A DNA stretch of 64,000 nt, from positions 682,001 through 746,000 of the forward strand of contig JAUPSS010000009.1 of assembly GCA_040285825.1 (NCBI GenBank), given 5' to 3'. Numbering within the stretch: position 1 is the stretch's first letter; every line of letters starts with the position of its first letter. The notes under the pieces are model-generated. The model worked only from the letters and a program-made list of their open reading frames with translations, ran no database searches and had not been told where the DNA came from. The DNA is from Eukaryota sp. TZLM1-RC. Its lineage: Eukaryota > Metamonada: BaSk clade. Position numbers and translations under genes: made by a program. This document shows, one piece after another, positions 38,782-49,489 of this stretch.

Positions 38782-41318
38782 TTTTTTTTGATTGGTATAA
38801 ATTTATTTTCAACGCTAACAAAACATTAAACAAAAAACTAGAACTCAATATCCTCAATACACGCATCAACATCATCAAATCTTTTAAGCGCGCGATTTTC
38901 ATACTCTATTCCTAATTGTAACAGTGCTTTGGTCAACATTTCTGGAATTGCTTTAAGAATACTGAAAACAATTCTATTGTGCCAGAAATTGAAGTTCAAT
39001 TCTTTTCCTGCTCTTTCTTTTATTAAACTTCTGAAACCTTCAAGAAATTTAATGCCAGATATTCCAATGTTACCAAAAAGAGAAACAGCAAATGGAACCA
39101 ACTGATACTTAACATGCTCAACACGTCCTAGCTGAGATAAGGGTTCATTGTACTTTTTGATTTTGCTCTTTTCAGCAAAGCAAAGTGGAGTTTCATCTCT
39201 TTTAGCAAAGTCAATTGCTGAGTCTTTACAAACATCAACAGTGACAACATCAACAACTTTAATAACACCATCAGACGCAGGGGTAATCAAATCAGCACGG
39301 CGTTTCCCAAAAGTATTTTCATTTTCATTTTCAGATGACAACCTTCGCACAAGTGGTTCAACAAAAGCTTCAATGTGATGGCTTTTGCACATAGCGTATA
39401 GTTGGTCTCTAACAGCATCGTGAACAACTGAGCGATATGTAATATTAAATTTGCAATTAAATAAATGATTCAGATTAATGAGCTGACCACAACGACAAAT
39501 CAAATCATTTGGCACACTACAAGGCCACAGGAAACACCTCATCCTGAAGGCAGTTGTCCATTGATGATCATTTAATAATAGACCATATACATTTGGAATC
39601 TGGGAAATAAGACAACTTGAGCTACTATCCTTGAGGTCAATTAAAAAGTTTGCAAAAACGGGATTCTTTTCTTTAACCAAGCTAAGACGAACAGTGAAAT
39701 CCAAGTTTTCAAAAACTTTTAATATCTTTTTCTGCAATTTAGCATATGCAAATTTCAAAGAAATCAAACTCCTGGGTGGAATTTCTTGAATATCAGCAGG
39801 AAAGCATTTGGACCATATGTGAGGAGAGATGCATTCAATTTCACTCTGCAAGGACACTAAATAGTCACTAACACAACATTCTATCAAATGCTGTTTTTCA
39901 GGAAAACGTTTCAAAAATTCAAAAACGAAATTTTTTCCTCCACCGATGAATGCGGCTTTACTCAAATATTTTGATTTGTGAAAATCCAGGCCTCCCAATT
40001 CTGTGCTACAAAAAATATGACTACGTAAAAAAGAAGAATCAATATCGAGCAAATTAGCCAAAAATTTTGTTCTTAATTCATTAAAAATTCTGCAAAATTC
40101 GAGAGAAATAGATGGTGATGTTGATCGTAAAATATGAGTAAATTTCCCTGAATAACAAATTCTGAGGAAGAAAAATTTAAGATGTTTTTCAATATTTAAA
40201 TCTGAAAGAACCATCAATTCTTCTTCAAAATTATCCAAAAGAGAGGAAAGCTGATTTCGAATTTCATCAAAGTTGCCCAAATAACAACCTAAAAAACGAA
40301 ATCCTGATTCAAAATAATTGATAAAAGGAACACTTTGATCATCAATAATGAGATCAGCAGGCTCTCTACCAATCAATAAACATTTGGAAATATTTAGTGA
40401 AAGACCAATTTGATAATAGCGCTGTTGAACAATTTCAGCAATTGTTCTCAATGAATCAATTGGACCAATTATTGATATGTCATCCATATAAGCAGTTATA
40501 TGAACATCTGGAAATTCTTGTTTTAATTCACACATTATAGGATGGATAGCAAGGCAGAAAAAGAAAGGACCTAATGGATCACCTTGTTTGACACCAGATA
40601 ATGATATTAGGTTGAATTCCTCATAAACAAGAGTTGACTGTGAGCCATAAAAATTGTAAAAGAACGACTCAGCTTCTGGAAAATGAGTTTGAAGCAAGGG
40701 CAAGATGGACGACCTCTTCACTGCATTGAATGCGTTTTTAAAATCTAAATTAAAAATATAATTCGAAGTATTGGAATTAAAAAAGACATCAGAGGAGAGT
40801 GCTGCAGAAGATGCACCATCAACTGTTTTAATTCCAAATTGGAAAGGACTAAAAAAATCTTTAGCCTTTTTACCAATCCTGCCAAACACAGCTGAAGCAA
40901 GAATACGAGACAAAGATTCACCAATTGCAATTGGCCTTATTTTTGATTCATTCTTTTTTAAAGCAATTAAGCGTGAACTTGTCATTTCAGATGGAAGCTT
41001 GATTTTTAATGTTAAAATTTTGTTGAAAAAGAAAACCAAATCATCAATGCATTCAGAACATTGGTTTATCGTGGATTTTAACATGTCAAAAGTGATCATT
41101 GATGGACCAGGCGCTTTTCCAGATGGTAATTGGTTTATCAATTTAATTAGTTCATCATTAGTTATGGGATTTTGCTCCCAATAACTTACATTATTAGGTT
41201 TAGGGCACTTAAAATTTTCAACAGGATGGAGACTCTTTAGTTGAGCAACAGTATTTTCATTACATTCTGCAAGTTCAGAGGAAAACAGGCATTGCTTAGC
41301 GGAACCATAGCGTCCCTA
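38782..41318 (-). mobile_element. LINE family B, 5'-truncated, long open frame, target-site duplications
   Basis: A 2537-bp insertion flanked by TTGGATCAAACT at 38770-38781 and 41319-41330. On the element's strand it ends in a short 3' UTR and a poly-A tract (poly-T at 38782). The 5' end is cut inside the ORF. The open frame and clean duplications show a recent insertion. A second, further shortened copy at 53888-55445 differs at only scattered positions over their shared length. Confidence 0.95.
38838..41315 (-). CDS. LINE family B reverse transcriptase/endonuclease ORF (5'-truncated)
   Basis: 825 codons remain open to the truncation point; the first internal ATG is at 41141. Reverse transcriptase motifs in order: LPSGKAPGPSMITFDMLK, IRPIAIGESLSRILAS, FNLDFKNAFNAVKR (catalytic Asp of motif A), GVKQGDPLGPFFFCLAIHP (motif B) and TAYMDDISIIG (motif C), then SKCLL and FRFLGCYLG. 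A long linker follows, then the knuckle CRCGQLINLNHLFNCKF. A probable restriction-like endonuclease follows: RRADLITP, VVDVVTVD and a K-x-K-K-Y block (PD-(D/E)xK type), and FAVSLFGNIG. This order is that of early-branching LINEs (R2/CRE/NeSL-like), which lack an AP endonuclease. Only the N-terminus is missing. Confidence 0.9.
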   Translation of the reverse strand, partial: GRYGSAKQCLFSSELAECNENTVAQLKSLHPVENFKCPKPNNVSYWEQNPITNDELIKLINQLPSGKAPGPSMITFDMLKSTINQCSECIDDLVFFFNKILTLKIKLPSEMTSSRLIALKKNESKIRPIAIGESLSRILASAVFGRIGKKAKDFFSPFQFGIKTVDGASSAALSSDVFFNSNTSNYIFNLDFKNAFNAVKRSSILPLLQTHFPEAESFFYNFYGSQSTLVYEEFNLISLSGVKQGDPLGPFFFCLAIHPIMCELKQEFPDVHITAYMDDISIIGPIDSLRTIAEIVQQRYYQIGLSLNISKCLLIGREPADLIIDDQSVPFINYFESGFRFLGCYLGNFDEIRNQLSSLLDNFEEELMVLSDLNIEKHLKFFFLRICYSGKFTHILRSTSPSISLEFCRIFNELRTKFLANLLDIDSSFLRSHIFCSTELGGLDFHKSKYLSKAAFIGGGKNFVFEFLKRFPEKQHLIECCVSDYLVSLQSEIECISPHIWSKCFPADIQEIPPRSLISLKFAYAKLQKKILKVFENLDFTVRLSLVKEKNPVFANFLIDLKDSSSSCLISQIPNVYGLLLNDHQWTTAFRMRCFLWPCSVPNDLICRCGQLINLNHLFNCKFNITYRSVVHDAVRDQLYAMCKSHHIEAFVEPLVRRLSSENENENTFGKRRADLITPASDGVIKVVDVVTVDVCKDSAIDFAKRDETPLCFAEKSKIKKYNEPLSQLGRVEHVKYQLVPFAVSLFGNIGISGIKFLEGFRSLIKERAGKELNFNFWHNRIVFSILKAIPEMLTKALLQLGIEYENRALKRFDDVDACIEDIEF

Positions 41319-41330
41319 TTGGATCAAACT

Positions 41331-42234
41331 GTAGAAATAATTATTCTGGACTATTTTATATCAAAATCATCACTTTCCGAGCACATGCAAGACCATCTCA
41401 ATCTCTGAGTTCATTTACTTCCCGTACACTTCTGTGTCAATTCAAGGAAGTAGTGTTTTCCAGTGTTACGAAGCTTGCCTGAGGTCATTGGTTGTGCTGA
41501 TTTTTGTGAAAGCATTGCATATTGGGGAACCAACTACCATGATGTGTTGGGGAAATGTTGTAAAGTTGATTTAAGTATAAGTAGCTTTGGCTTGTGATTT
41601 TTCCTAAGTTACCGAGTGCGTAGTTTATGTTTTAAATCGAAATGAAATTTAGTTAACTACTTTGTAATCAACAATTCGTCTTTGAATACGCAATTACTAT
41701 TTTTAGTAATGGACATGGAGGACAGCACCATTTTCCGATTTTCAGTGTTCATAGTGAATGCTTTCTGGTCATTTTGTGATTAGTTAAATTTGTATTAGTA
41801 TTTATAATATTGATAAAATAAACTGTTTTTTGAAACTCTATATAGCTTTATGAAATAAGTTTGTTGACAAACAATCTTAATGGAAAAAACTGAACGCAAT
41901 CAAGCAAGTTCGTTCGACTGGTCGAACCTTGTGCGCACTCGCACTCGGTAACTTAGGTTTTTTCCAAAATTAATCCAGTCTATTGTATTCAAGATGAACA
42001 CGCTCAAAAAGTACTAGAATATTTCATTAAATAACAAAGTTACAACCTTATATACCTTTATAAAATCCAAATAAATTAATTTTAAGTTAGAGATCAAAAT
42101 TGACAAAACCAAGTCACTATTCAAATAATAACCGACAAAGTACTTCATGAGAACTATAAAATAACAATTTAAATATAATCTAATTAATGAATAAAGATTA
42201 ATTAATTAATTAATATAAATGAAGAACAAATACT
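41331..42234. other. Intergenic with a MITE; coding-like scraps near the LINE
   Basis: Between 41331 and 41600 short frames look coding (for example LRSLPEVIGCADFCESIAYW) but are broken by stops. A MITE occupies 41603-41957. The rest is AT-rich and includes the primase 3' region. Confidence 0.4.
41603..41957. mobile_element. MITE-like element with 18-bp perfect terminal inverted repeats
   Basis: CCTAAGTTACCGAGTGCG at 41603-41620 is perfectly inverted at 41940-41957. Length 355 bp, no ORF. The right half contains further small inverted repeats (AAGTTCG...CGAACCTT near 41907-41930). T-rich flanks prevent a firm call on the target-site duplication. No transposase for it is visible in this window. 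Confidence 0.75.
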
Positions 42235-43815
42235 CTAATCTTCCATTTTTATCTCACGAATCTCTCTCCTCTCACCACTCTTCTTGGCCAAGTCCTTTAA
42301 CGGAGACCCTATCTGCGGAGATCCCAAGCGAGGAAGCTTTGGTAGTGGTGATAGCTTTTTGCCGGCAAACCTTTTTGGCAAGACTAATGGAGACTTTACC
42401 GGACTTTTGACCGTCGACACGTCACTCATCACGTCCTCATCCTCCATTGCCACGTCATCACTTGCTGACACAACAGCCTCTTTCATACCAAATAAATACT
42501 GATGTGGCGCCTCAAAATAAAATTCCTCTTTCTTCAACTTTCCTCTTGACTTAATCAGACCGTAATCACGACAAGCTAATTGCGAGTGACCATCACTACC
42601 CTTTTGGGCAAGTTTCTCTGCATCCCCAACACTCAAACCTCGTTGTATTAAAGTTTTCCTTAATTGCATAAACGTCATGTACTTCCAGGGACATCCATGG
42701 AATGTTGACGTGTAATCTGGCCTTGATGACGTGTCATTGAGTTTCAAACAGGAAGGTGGACCGTAATTACGACCCCCACCTACCGTACCATAATGATGTT
42801 TAATATTGTAAGCATATTTTTTTTCAAACTCGGTATTTGAAATCTTTTTCGTCATTTTCCTTCTCCACAGTTCCAAGTTCTGCTCAACACTCAAACCACA
42901 TCCCTTCAGCGCCAGGCCCAAATTCAACCTGCCTTCATGCTTCAAATGGCCTTCGTTCGTCAATTGCGTAAACATAACATCCATGCAAAGAGGTAGGCAA
43001 CCAGACGAACTTAAACTTTCAATATCATTATGGGAAGAAATAGAAGAGTTTGTAGAGAAGGAATTGACTGAGAGAGAGTGCAAAGAATGTGAAAAATATC
43101 CTGAAACTAACTGTATCACGTCATCAAGGTCTTGATTGATCAGGTTGCCGTAATGCCCGTTTGACTTATATTCCTTAATTTTAAAATCAAACGAACGCAA
43201 TCTATGCGAAAACAACGACCTCAACACATCTACCATGTGAGTTTCCTGAATGTAAGCTCTCCCCTTGACTACGGGCATCTCTCCCCAGTCTAGATGAGTA
43301 ATGGGAATGGAGAATACGCAAGGGTAGGGAACATCAGTGTTTTCCTCCTTGGCCACGGTTCTTGCATCGAGTTCTGGAACAGAGAAGGCAAGATTACGGA
43401 GAGAAGTGGGGTCTTTCTGGAGGTGGTGAATGCGGTGAAAGAAAATGAGGGATTCAGCAGTGCAGAAGATGTCGAGCAAGGAATTATCAGAGGAGTTGGC
43501 TACAGCATAGCGGAGGAGGTGGTGTGTGGCTGAGTCAATGGTGGAGTCACCAAGGAAAGTTGTGCGATGAAGTATGGATGATAATGCTGAGGTGAAGTTA
43601 GTATACGAGAGTTCCCTGCGAGAGAGTGAGTAAAGTTGGACAAGGGTGTCAATACGTTCAGCAGCATGGTTAATAGCATCAGAAAGATCTAATTGACAGT
43701 CAAAATCCTTCAAGTAAAAAATGTCTGCATCAGGATCTAGATATGGTTGAGTAGGTACAAATTGATTGTTGAGGTTGGAATGTGTACGTAGAGTTGGTGA
43801 AGAGAACTGCTGCAT
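42235..43815 (-). CDS. PRIM2: DNA primase large subunit
   Basis: Iron-sulfur subunit of the primase/polymerase alpha complex, which starts DNA strands. 526 aa, one exon, clear ATG. The four cluster cysteines are at 277 (GCLPLCMDV), 356 (YGPPSCLKL), 375 (FHGCPWKYM) and 415 (SQLACRDYG). Around them lie the family blocks LKHEGRLNLGLALKGCGLS, FEKKYAYNIKHHYGTVGGG and the final FYFEAPHQYLFGMKEAV. The N-terminal helical domain (PYLDPDADIFYLKDFDCQ, AAERIDTLVQLYSLSRREL) is also present. A Lys/Ser/Pro-rich tail of about 80 residues (TVKSPVKSPLVLPKRFAGKK) resembles phosphorylated nuclear tails. LINE relics lie upstream. Confidence 0.95.
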   Translation of the reverse strand: MQQFSSPTLRTHSNLNNQFVPTQPYLDPDADIFYLKDFDCQLDLSDAINHAAERIDTLVQLYSLSRRELSYTNFTSALSSILHRTTFLGDSTIDSATHHLLRYAVANSSDNSLLDIFCTAESLIFFHRIHHLQKDPTSLRNLAFSVPELDARTVAKEENTDVPYPCVFSIPITHLDWGEMPVVKGRAYIQETHMVDVLRSLFSHRLRSFDFKIKEYKSNGHYGNLINQDLDDVIQLVSGYFSHSLHSLSVNSFSTNSSISSHNDIESLSSSGCLPLCMDVMFTQLTNEGHLKHEGRLNLGLALKGCGLSVEQNLELWRRKMTKKISNTEFEKKYAYNIKHHYGTVGGGRNYGPPSCLKLNDTSSRPDYTSTFHGCPWKYMTFMQLRKTLIQRGLSVGDAEKLAQKGSDGHSQLACRDYGLIKSRGKLKKEEFYFEAPHQYLFGMKEAVVSASDDVAMEDEDVMSDVSTVKSPVKSPLVLPKRFAGKKLSPLPKLPRLGSPQIGSPLKDLAKKSGERREIREIKMED

Positions 43816-44164
43816 GCTTAGTTGTAGTTTTAGTAAATTGTAATTTCCACTTCCATTTCCAATTTTTCTTTCTGAGTATTCCGTTTATTTTCAAATTTTA
43901 TTTTGTCTTTATAATAGGAGATGTTTGTTAATCTGGCGAAATCGCTGATGAATTCTGGGGGATTCTTTATTATCTGATGCAATAGCGTCAATAAGTAAGA
44001 TGACACTCATTCAACCAATTGATTTGGATTGCAACTGATTGTACTGTTGACAATATATTTCCGCGACTATTTGAACACAATTCAGCTCATTTTTGGTTCA
44101 CATTGCCAATGCCTCCTAGAAGTTCAATTATGTCACCATTCCATTTCCATTTTTCAGAAATAGA

Positions 44165-44350
44165 CTTTTCATAAACCTACACACTTGACAAAATAAAACC
44201 ATAACTGGTGGGACGAAATTCAATGAACCAAGATTTCATCTACAAAATTTTGATCTGCTTGCTGTCTAGCTAAAACTTCCCTAATTCGATTGAAGAACTG
44301 AGGTAACCTATTAAGAATGGCAAATTGAATTCGAGAAATAGACTCAATTC
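44165..44350 (-). mobile_element. LINE family D 3' end
   Basis: Minus-strand reading: RIQFAILNRLPQFFNRIREV, then LARQQADQNFVDEILVH and a stop, then the family tail. Between the primase start and this point (43816-44164) I see no gene. Confidence 0.75.
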
Positions 44351-44659
44351 GAGATTTCCCTTTCAAATTTCCCTTTCAAAAATGTCGCCAAATAAATACT
44401 ATAAGTGAAACAGCAATTGCAACCTTTTGATGATGATAACAATTCCAGATATGTGACTATTCATATTTATACAGTTTTCGTGAACTTTTCACCAAAGAAT
44501 CACAGAACGAAGCTCTTTAAACGACGATACATTCACAAAATCTTGATGATAGTCTTCCATTTATACAATATGGGGGAGTTTTAAATACTAAATACTTTTA
44601 ATAGTCCAATTCTATCATCATTTTCTTCTTCTATATGATTATAATATTTTCCATGCTTC

Positions 44660-45240
44660 CCAGCATGAATCCATTGATGAAACCACTGCTGAATCAACAT
44701 CTAAACAAAGCAGCCGAAGCAAGCGAACCAAGTAGGGAAGATACAAATGGATGCAAATTGTGTTTTGCATGCTGTTGGATAGAGAACTCGGACAAAGGCA
44801 TCAGAAATCGTCCTCAAAATTTTCTGAAAATAGCAGAAACAAGTCTATGCTGCCAAAATAATCGATCAAATTGATATTGACCCTGCGTTTAACAATCAGT
44901 TCAAAATCTGTCAGTTAAACGTATAGCAGTTGAAGCAGGTGAATCAAATAGAGAAAACACAAAAGGAAAATAATAATATTGCTGTTGGGTAGACAATTTG
45001 AATAAAGGTATTTGTAATGTTTTTCGATAATTACTTGTTTTATATTCGATTGATTCCAATAATCTGTATAATTAACTTTCAACAACCATATCTTGATTAC
45101 TGACATTGGAAAGGTCAACAGACATCAAAGTTAGTGATTGGTATTTTTCGACTACAGTAACAAATTTATTTATAAGGTAATTTATCCGGCCATATTCGGG
45201 AACGAAATCTGTGTTGTCAAACAATAATTCAATTTGTTGA
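44660..45240 (-). mobile_element. Decayed LINE family A segments, partly duplicated
   Basis: Two separate minus-strand stretches both match the family A segment PLSKLARLQHATYNLHPFVF: one at about 44690-44790 and one at about 44920-45010. Further on, 45170-45215 matches RFRSFIWPDNLP. The order suggests at least two overlapping old insertions. Confidence 0.6.
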
Positions 45241-46333
45241 CGAAAACATTGGCATTTTAACGAAATACCAATTTGTGAATGGTATGGTGAAATGAATGGA
45301 TTTCAATATCGTCTGATCAAAATCCAAGTCCAAAAGCGACAAGTCTAATTGATCATAGAATTTTATGATGAACTCGCATAATAGAAGTTTTACCTGTTGA
45401 TGTCATGAATTCTTTTATTTTTGAGAAATAAATTCAAGATTTTGCTGACCATGATCAAAAATACCAATAACCACGCTTTTTATTTATATAAATTCATTTA
45501 TTGAAGAACTTAAGAATTAAGGCATCGAAGATTAGTAAATTTCATTATCCTTCTCAATCAGTTGATTTGCTACTTAAATTGGTTTAAAGTATTTAATTTT
45601 GTGTGAACAAATGTATCTTTATTCGGAAACAAATTGACGACGTGAATCTATTAAACATTATTTTGTGAGCAAATTCCCAGCCATAGAAAGAGTAGCTTCA
45701 ATTATTGGCTTCCGAATGCTCAATTGGGCCAAAAATGCGATACACAATTTTTAGCTTCATGGACAATAAAATACCCATTTTTCAAAAACAACGTCGTTAT
45801 ATCGCTAGTAGAGTGACATTTACCATTTGGTGGTTAAAACTAGTTGAAACTAATGGAAAGTGTAAGAAGTTTGAAAAAATTCGTACGTCATAATCATCAC
45901 CAATTTACAATTCATCAAAGGTTTCCATGTTACACATTCGTTAGAATTCTGAAAATCTTGTGAATATCCATTCTTATACTCCCGATTTAGCAAAAACTCT
46001 CTCCTATTCGTGGAAAGATTCTCAAGCAATACTGTGCTTGGGTGGGTGCACCTAAAAGTGGGATGCTTCACAACAAATCTTGATAATTTTGTCCATGTTA
46101 AATAATGTCAACACAAACACGACGGAGAAATCAGCAACCGTCATTATACGGATAATTCAGCCATTCAATATCAACAATTTGATAAACAATTTATTCATTC
46201 ACAACGACACTGGTAATCATCAAATCATTCTGGCAAATGTTAGTCCTGTTTTCTGTTATCCATGAAGCTGTGGTTTTAATAGAAGTGGCAATTCTGAAAT
46301 GAATTACATATTTATATCCAAATTCATCACAAT
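45241..46333. other. Gene-free stretch before tRNA-Gly
   Basis: AT-rich; several 60-75 codon frames without recognisable features. Probably decayed mobile DNA, but I cannot assign it. Confidence 0.35.
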
Positions 46334-46404
46334 GCGTTCGTGGTTTAGTGGTAGAATACGACGTTGCCATCGTTGTGACCCGGGTTCGATTCCCGGCGGA
46401 CGCA
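46334..46404 (+). tRNA. tRNA-Gly (GCC)
   Basis: A full cloverleaf: acceptor GCGTTCG pairs with CGGACGC (one G-U), D arm GTTTAGTGGTAGAAT, anticodon stem CGACG/CGTTG around TTGCCAT (anticodon GCC), T arm CCGGG-TTCGATT-CCCGG and discriminator A. Box A (TGGTTTAGTGG) and box B (GGTTCGATTCC) are intact, and a run of five T follows at 46405, as expected for RNA polymerase III termination. No intron. Confidence 0.97.
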
Positions 46405-46599
46405 TTTTTGCTAATCAATGTGTTTCCAGTATCTCAAAGTAACAGAAAAACCATGTAATGGAACTCTAAATAGTCAGAATCTTCCTTCGTTTAGCTGATG
46501 ATCACTTATTTTGAATCCTGCTGTGAATCATTCGGTCAATTTTGTCAGAAATTGAGTTCAACTTTTCAAACAATTTTTTGGTAATTTCATCATTATTTC

Positions 46600-47720
46600 C
46601 TCAAAACGAACCAAAATGACGAATAACATCAATTGAATATAATTTGGCTTGAATTTCAATACCATCAACTATTGTGGAAACTGGAGAATTCGATAACAAA
46701 ACACATTTAAGTAAATTAAGTCTGAGACCAATTTTGGTAAATAATTCTTTAAAACATACAGTTGCTTGTTCCACAATATTTAAATCACCAATAAGCACAA
46801 CATCATCCATATATGTAATCATTTTTAGCGAAGGAAACATCTCTTGAATTTGCAATAAAATAGGATGAATGGCCAAACAAAACAAAAGAGGTCCTAACGG
46901 ATCTCCTTGCTTTACACCACTTGATGAACTCAAATTGCAATCACCAAAATGTAAATTAGAATATGTGCTATGTGTTGATTGGAAATACGGCATTAATTCC
47001 GGCGTATATTGCAATAAAGCACCATGGATACTGCGACGACTGAATGAATTGAATGCATTACTGAAATCCAATGACATACAAACATTGGATTCATTTTGGC
47101 GAAATAATGAATCAGTAGCAAATATCGCTGAAGAGACTCCATCAGTGGTATAAATTCCATATTGAAAGGGTAATAAAATTTTTTTTGCTTTCTCATTGAA
47201 CCTGCTCAAGCAACACACAGAAAAAATATTTTGTAAGCTCTCAGAGACTGCAATAGGTCGAACATCCATTTTTGAATTTTTGACAAGTGTAGTCAAACGA
47301 GAACTTCTTAATTCTTCTGGATATCTGAGTTGACCAATCAATATTTTGTTGAAAAATTTGGTTAATAAACCAAGACAATCCTCTGAAGAAATAATTGCGG
47401 CTTTTACATGATCGATAGTAATACCAGAAAGTCCGGCAGACTTACCGCGTGGTCTTTTTTTATCACGGAAAACACTTCTGATGGCATCAATGGATAATTT
47501 TCCCAGTATGTGCCGTAAAAATTTTGATCCATTGTAGGGTCTTCATAAAGATGAAGTATTTTTAGTTTATCTATTGTATTTTGGTTGTTGGGTGCATTAA
47601 CTCCAGGATTTAAAGCTGACAAAGCCCTGGACCATTTGTTGTCAAAGCATTTGTCTTCAAAAATTCTACTTAATTTCTCAGCTGACTGATTTCTTGGTGC
47701 TATATTAGTTAAATTTTCGG
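46600..47720 (-). mobile_element. LINE family C, reverse transcriptase core
   Basis: Minus-strand reading gives the reverse transcriptase up to about motif C: RGKSAGLSGITIDHVKAAI, VRPIAVSESLQNIFSV, CMSLDFSNAFNSFSRR, GVKQGDPLGPLLFCLAIHP, ITYMDDVVLIGD and LRLNLLKCVLLS. The upstream part (WENYPLMPSEVFSVIKK) is in another frame, with the shift near 47450. Both ends are truncated. It is related to families A and B but clearly distinct. Confidence 0.85.
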
Positions 47721-47853
47721 CATTATTTACGAAATTAGTCTAATACATTGAGTTAACGATAATATTTATTAAGAAAATAATAGAAAAATTATACTATTCA
47801 AACTTGAAGAAAAAGAATGGTTACCAAAAACTGTACTAACAATGGGGCCAACG

Positions 47854-48141
47854 TTATGGCTGGGGTCTCGTAACCGGATTGGGATCTAGTTGTTCTAACG
47901 TCTTGACCAGATGTTGGATTCTATATTCCATCTTCGAAACCTTGTCTGAAAGTTCCTTATTCTGTTTCTGCAACTTGGTATTGGAGTCTTCAAGTTGTTT
48001 GCGATGCTCATCATCGGAGATAATGCTCGAACGCAACTCATACAATCGAGACCGGAAATCCGACAGATCGACGGTACAAGAACCTTCGAAAGATAATCCT
48101 AGACGATATTCTATGTGTTGAACTCTTTCTTCAAGACTCAT
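47854..48141 (-). CDS. Small coiled-coil protein, 95 aa
   Basis: The first ATG is at 48141 (MSLEERVQHIEYRLGLSFEG); the frame is open beyond it, but without another ATG close by. Two helical parts, DFRSRLYELRSSI and then a long heptad run (KLQKQNKELSDKVSKMEYR, IQHLVKTLEQL), suggest a parallel coiled coil. The start, with its L-E-x-R...I-E-x-R-L-G pattern, faintly recalls dynactin p24 (DCTN3), but this is only a suggestion. No neighbour helps. Confidence 0.55.
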   Translation of the reverse strand: MSLEERVQHIEYRLGLSFEGSCTVDLSDFRSRLYELRSSIISDDEHRKQLEDSNTKLQKQNKELSDKVSKMEYRIQHLVKTLEQLDPNPVTRPQP

Positions 48142-48250
48142 TGCAGTTGAAAGGTAGAACAAAGTATATTTTTTGATGAAATCAGCAACAATGATTTGTT
48201 TAAAGGGGGTGATTTTGGTCCAATATTCTTGAGTCAATCATGAGCTTCCC

Positions 48251-48288
48251 CTACTCAACTCTCTGTCATCTACTCAACTCTCTGTCAT
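48251..48288. repeat. Two tandem 19-bp units
   Basis: CTACTCAACTCTCTGTCAT is present twice in direct tandem just upstream of the small coiled-coil gene's start. It could be a duplicated promoter element. Confidence 0.7.
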
Positions 48289-49334
48289 CTATTGAAGAGT
48301 GCGGCTTCAGAAATAATTTGAAGATTAAATACCTCAAAATGGTTTATATCATACTTGTGAAAAGGAGTATATTTGAGTTAAGAAGTTAATTCTCATTAAT
48401 AATTATGTCAAAAGAATAACTAAATCTGAACTGAATTGAAATAAATGGAATGAACATTATAAAATTCCTACCAGAGAAAACTAACTTTCCCTATTAACAA
48501 TAAACGTGAAACACTGAGCTTCCAACACTCTTAAGCCACTGTTCATTGTGTGATTCTATCATTCTACTCCATATATCAGACCACCATACACCAGATTCTC
48601 TAGCAGAAGAGATGCAATACGAACAATTGAGAGCTTGAAATAAATAGTAGTTTATTGAACTTGCACACTGAACAAAACAAACTAATAACAAACTGGACGA
48701 AATTTGCTGAATCAAGATTTCTTCTACACAAAGTTGATTTGCTTGAAATGCTTGTTCATTGTATGGGTTTTTCGTTTTAGCCTTTCGAATGAGTAATCAT
48801 ATCCCCAGTGAAATGCAGATATTAGCAACTATTCCTCTTGCTGAAACTTCAAAAGGAAATGATTCAACCAAAAAATATAAATTTGCTAATAACAATTCAA
48901 GATACTGATATTTCGTACTTTTGAATGTATGTCGATTATTTTAATTATTGTTCCATCTGTGATATCAACTCACAAACCAGGAATGTTTTCATCTGTATTG
49001 TTTGAGACAAGTATCAGGTCTTCGCTGACTCGCAAACAAAGCAAAATTTGTATCGTGATTTGAAGGATACGGTAAAACCCAGTTAAATTTATAAAAATCT
49101 AGAAATCGATGTAGGAAGTTACCTTTGTTTATTTCGAAGATTTGAAAACTTGGACAATTGCAAAAAATGTGATACAACGAAGCTGGTCCAGATCAGTATG
49201 ATGACCACCCTGGAGACAATAGTTGAGATTAATCATCACGTTTTTCCAAATTGGAGCAAGAGCTTTCTTGTCAAATAGATGGATAACTATGGTGAAAATT
49301 TTTTTGTTTACAATTTCATTCTATTCAACAACAA
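48289..49334. other. Gene-free stretch with a LINE D/SINE-type tail
   Basis: About 48655-48760 on the minus strand resembles the family D 3' tail (a GATTTCTTCTAC...TTGATTTGC pattern). The remainder is AT-rich. Short minus-strand scraps near 48990-49180 (for example MYHIFCNCPSFQIFE) may be decayed LINE. No host gene seen. Confidence 0.4.
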
Positions 49335-49475
49335 ATAAGGAGAAGCTTTAGCTAGACAGCAAGCAGATCAAGATTTTATAGAGGAAATCTTGGTTAAATG
49401 ATGGTCGTCCCATTAGATATGAATTAATTTAATTGAGTGTGCAAATTCAATAAATAAATATTGTACAACAAATAT
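49335..49475 (+). mobile_element. LINE family D 3' tail
   Basis: The last codons (ALARQQADQDFIEEILVK) and the tail, with CGTCCCATTAGATATGA and GTGTGCAAATTCAATAAA. It is 5'-truncated to about 140 bp and close in sequence to the SINE tail at 54.8 kb. Confidence 0.75.
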
Positions 49476-49489
49476 GAAAACATAAAATA

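Noticed and set aside
45883-45920. A 38-nt intron-like segment (gtacgt...ttcatcaaag)
   Set aside because: It fits donor and branch spacing, but the flanking frames show no recognisable protein, so there is no coding continuity to support it.
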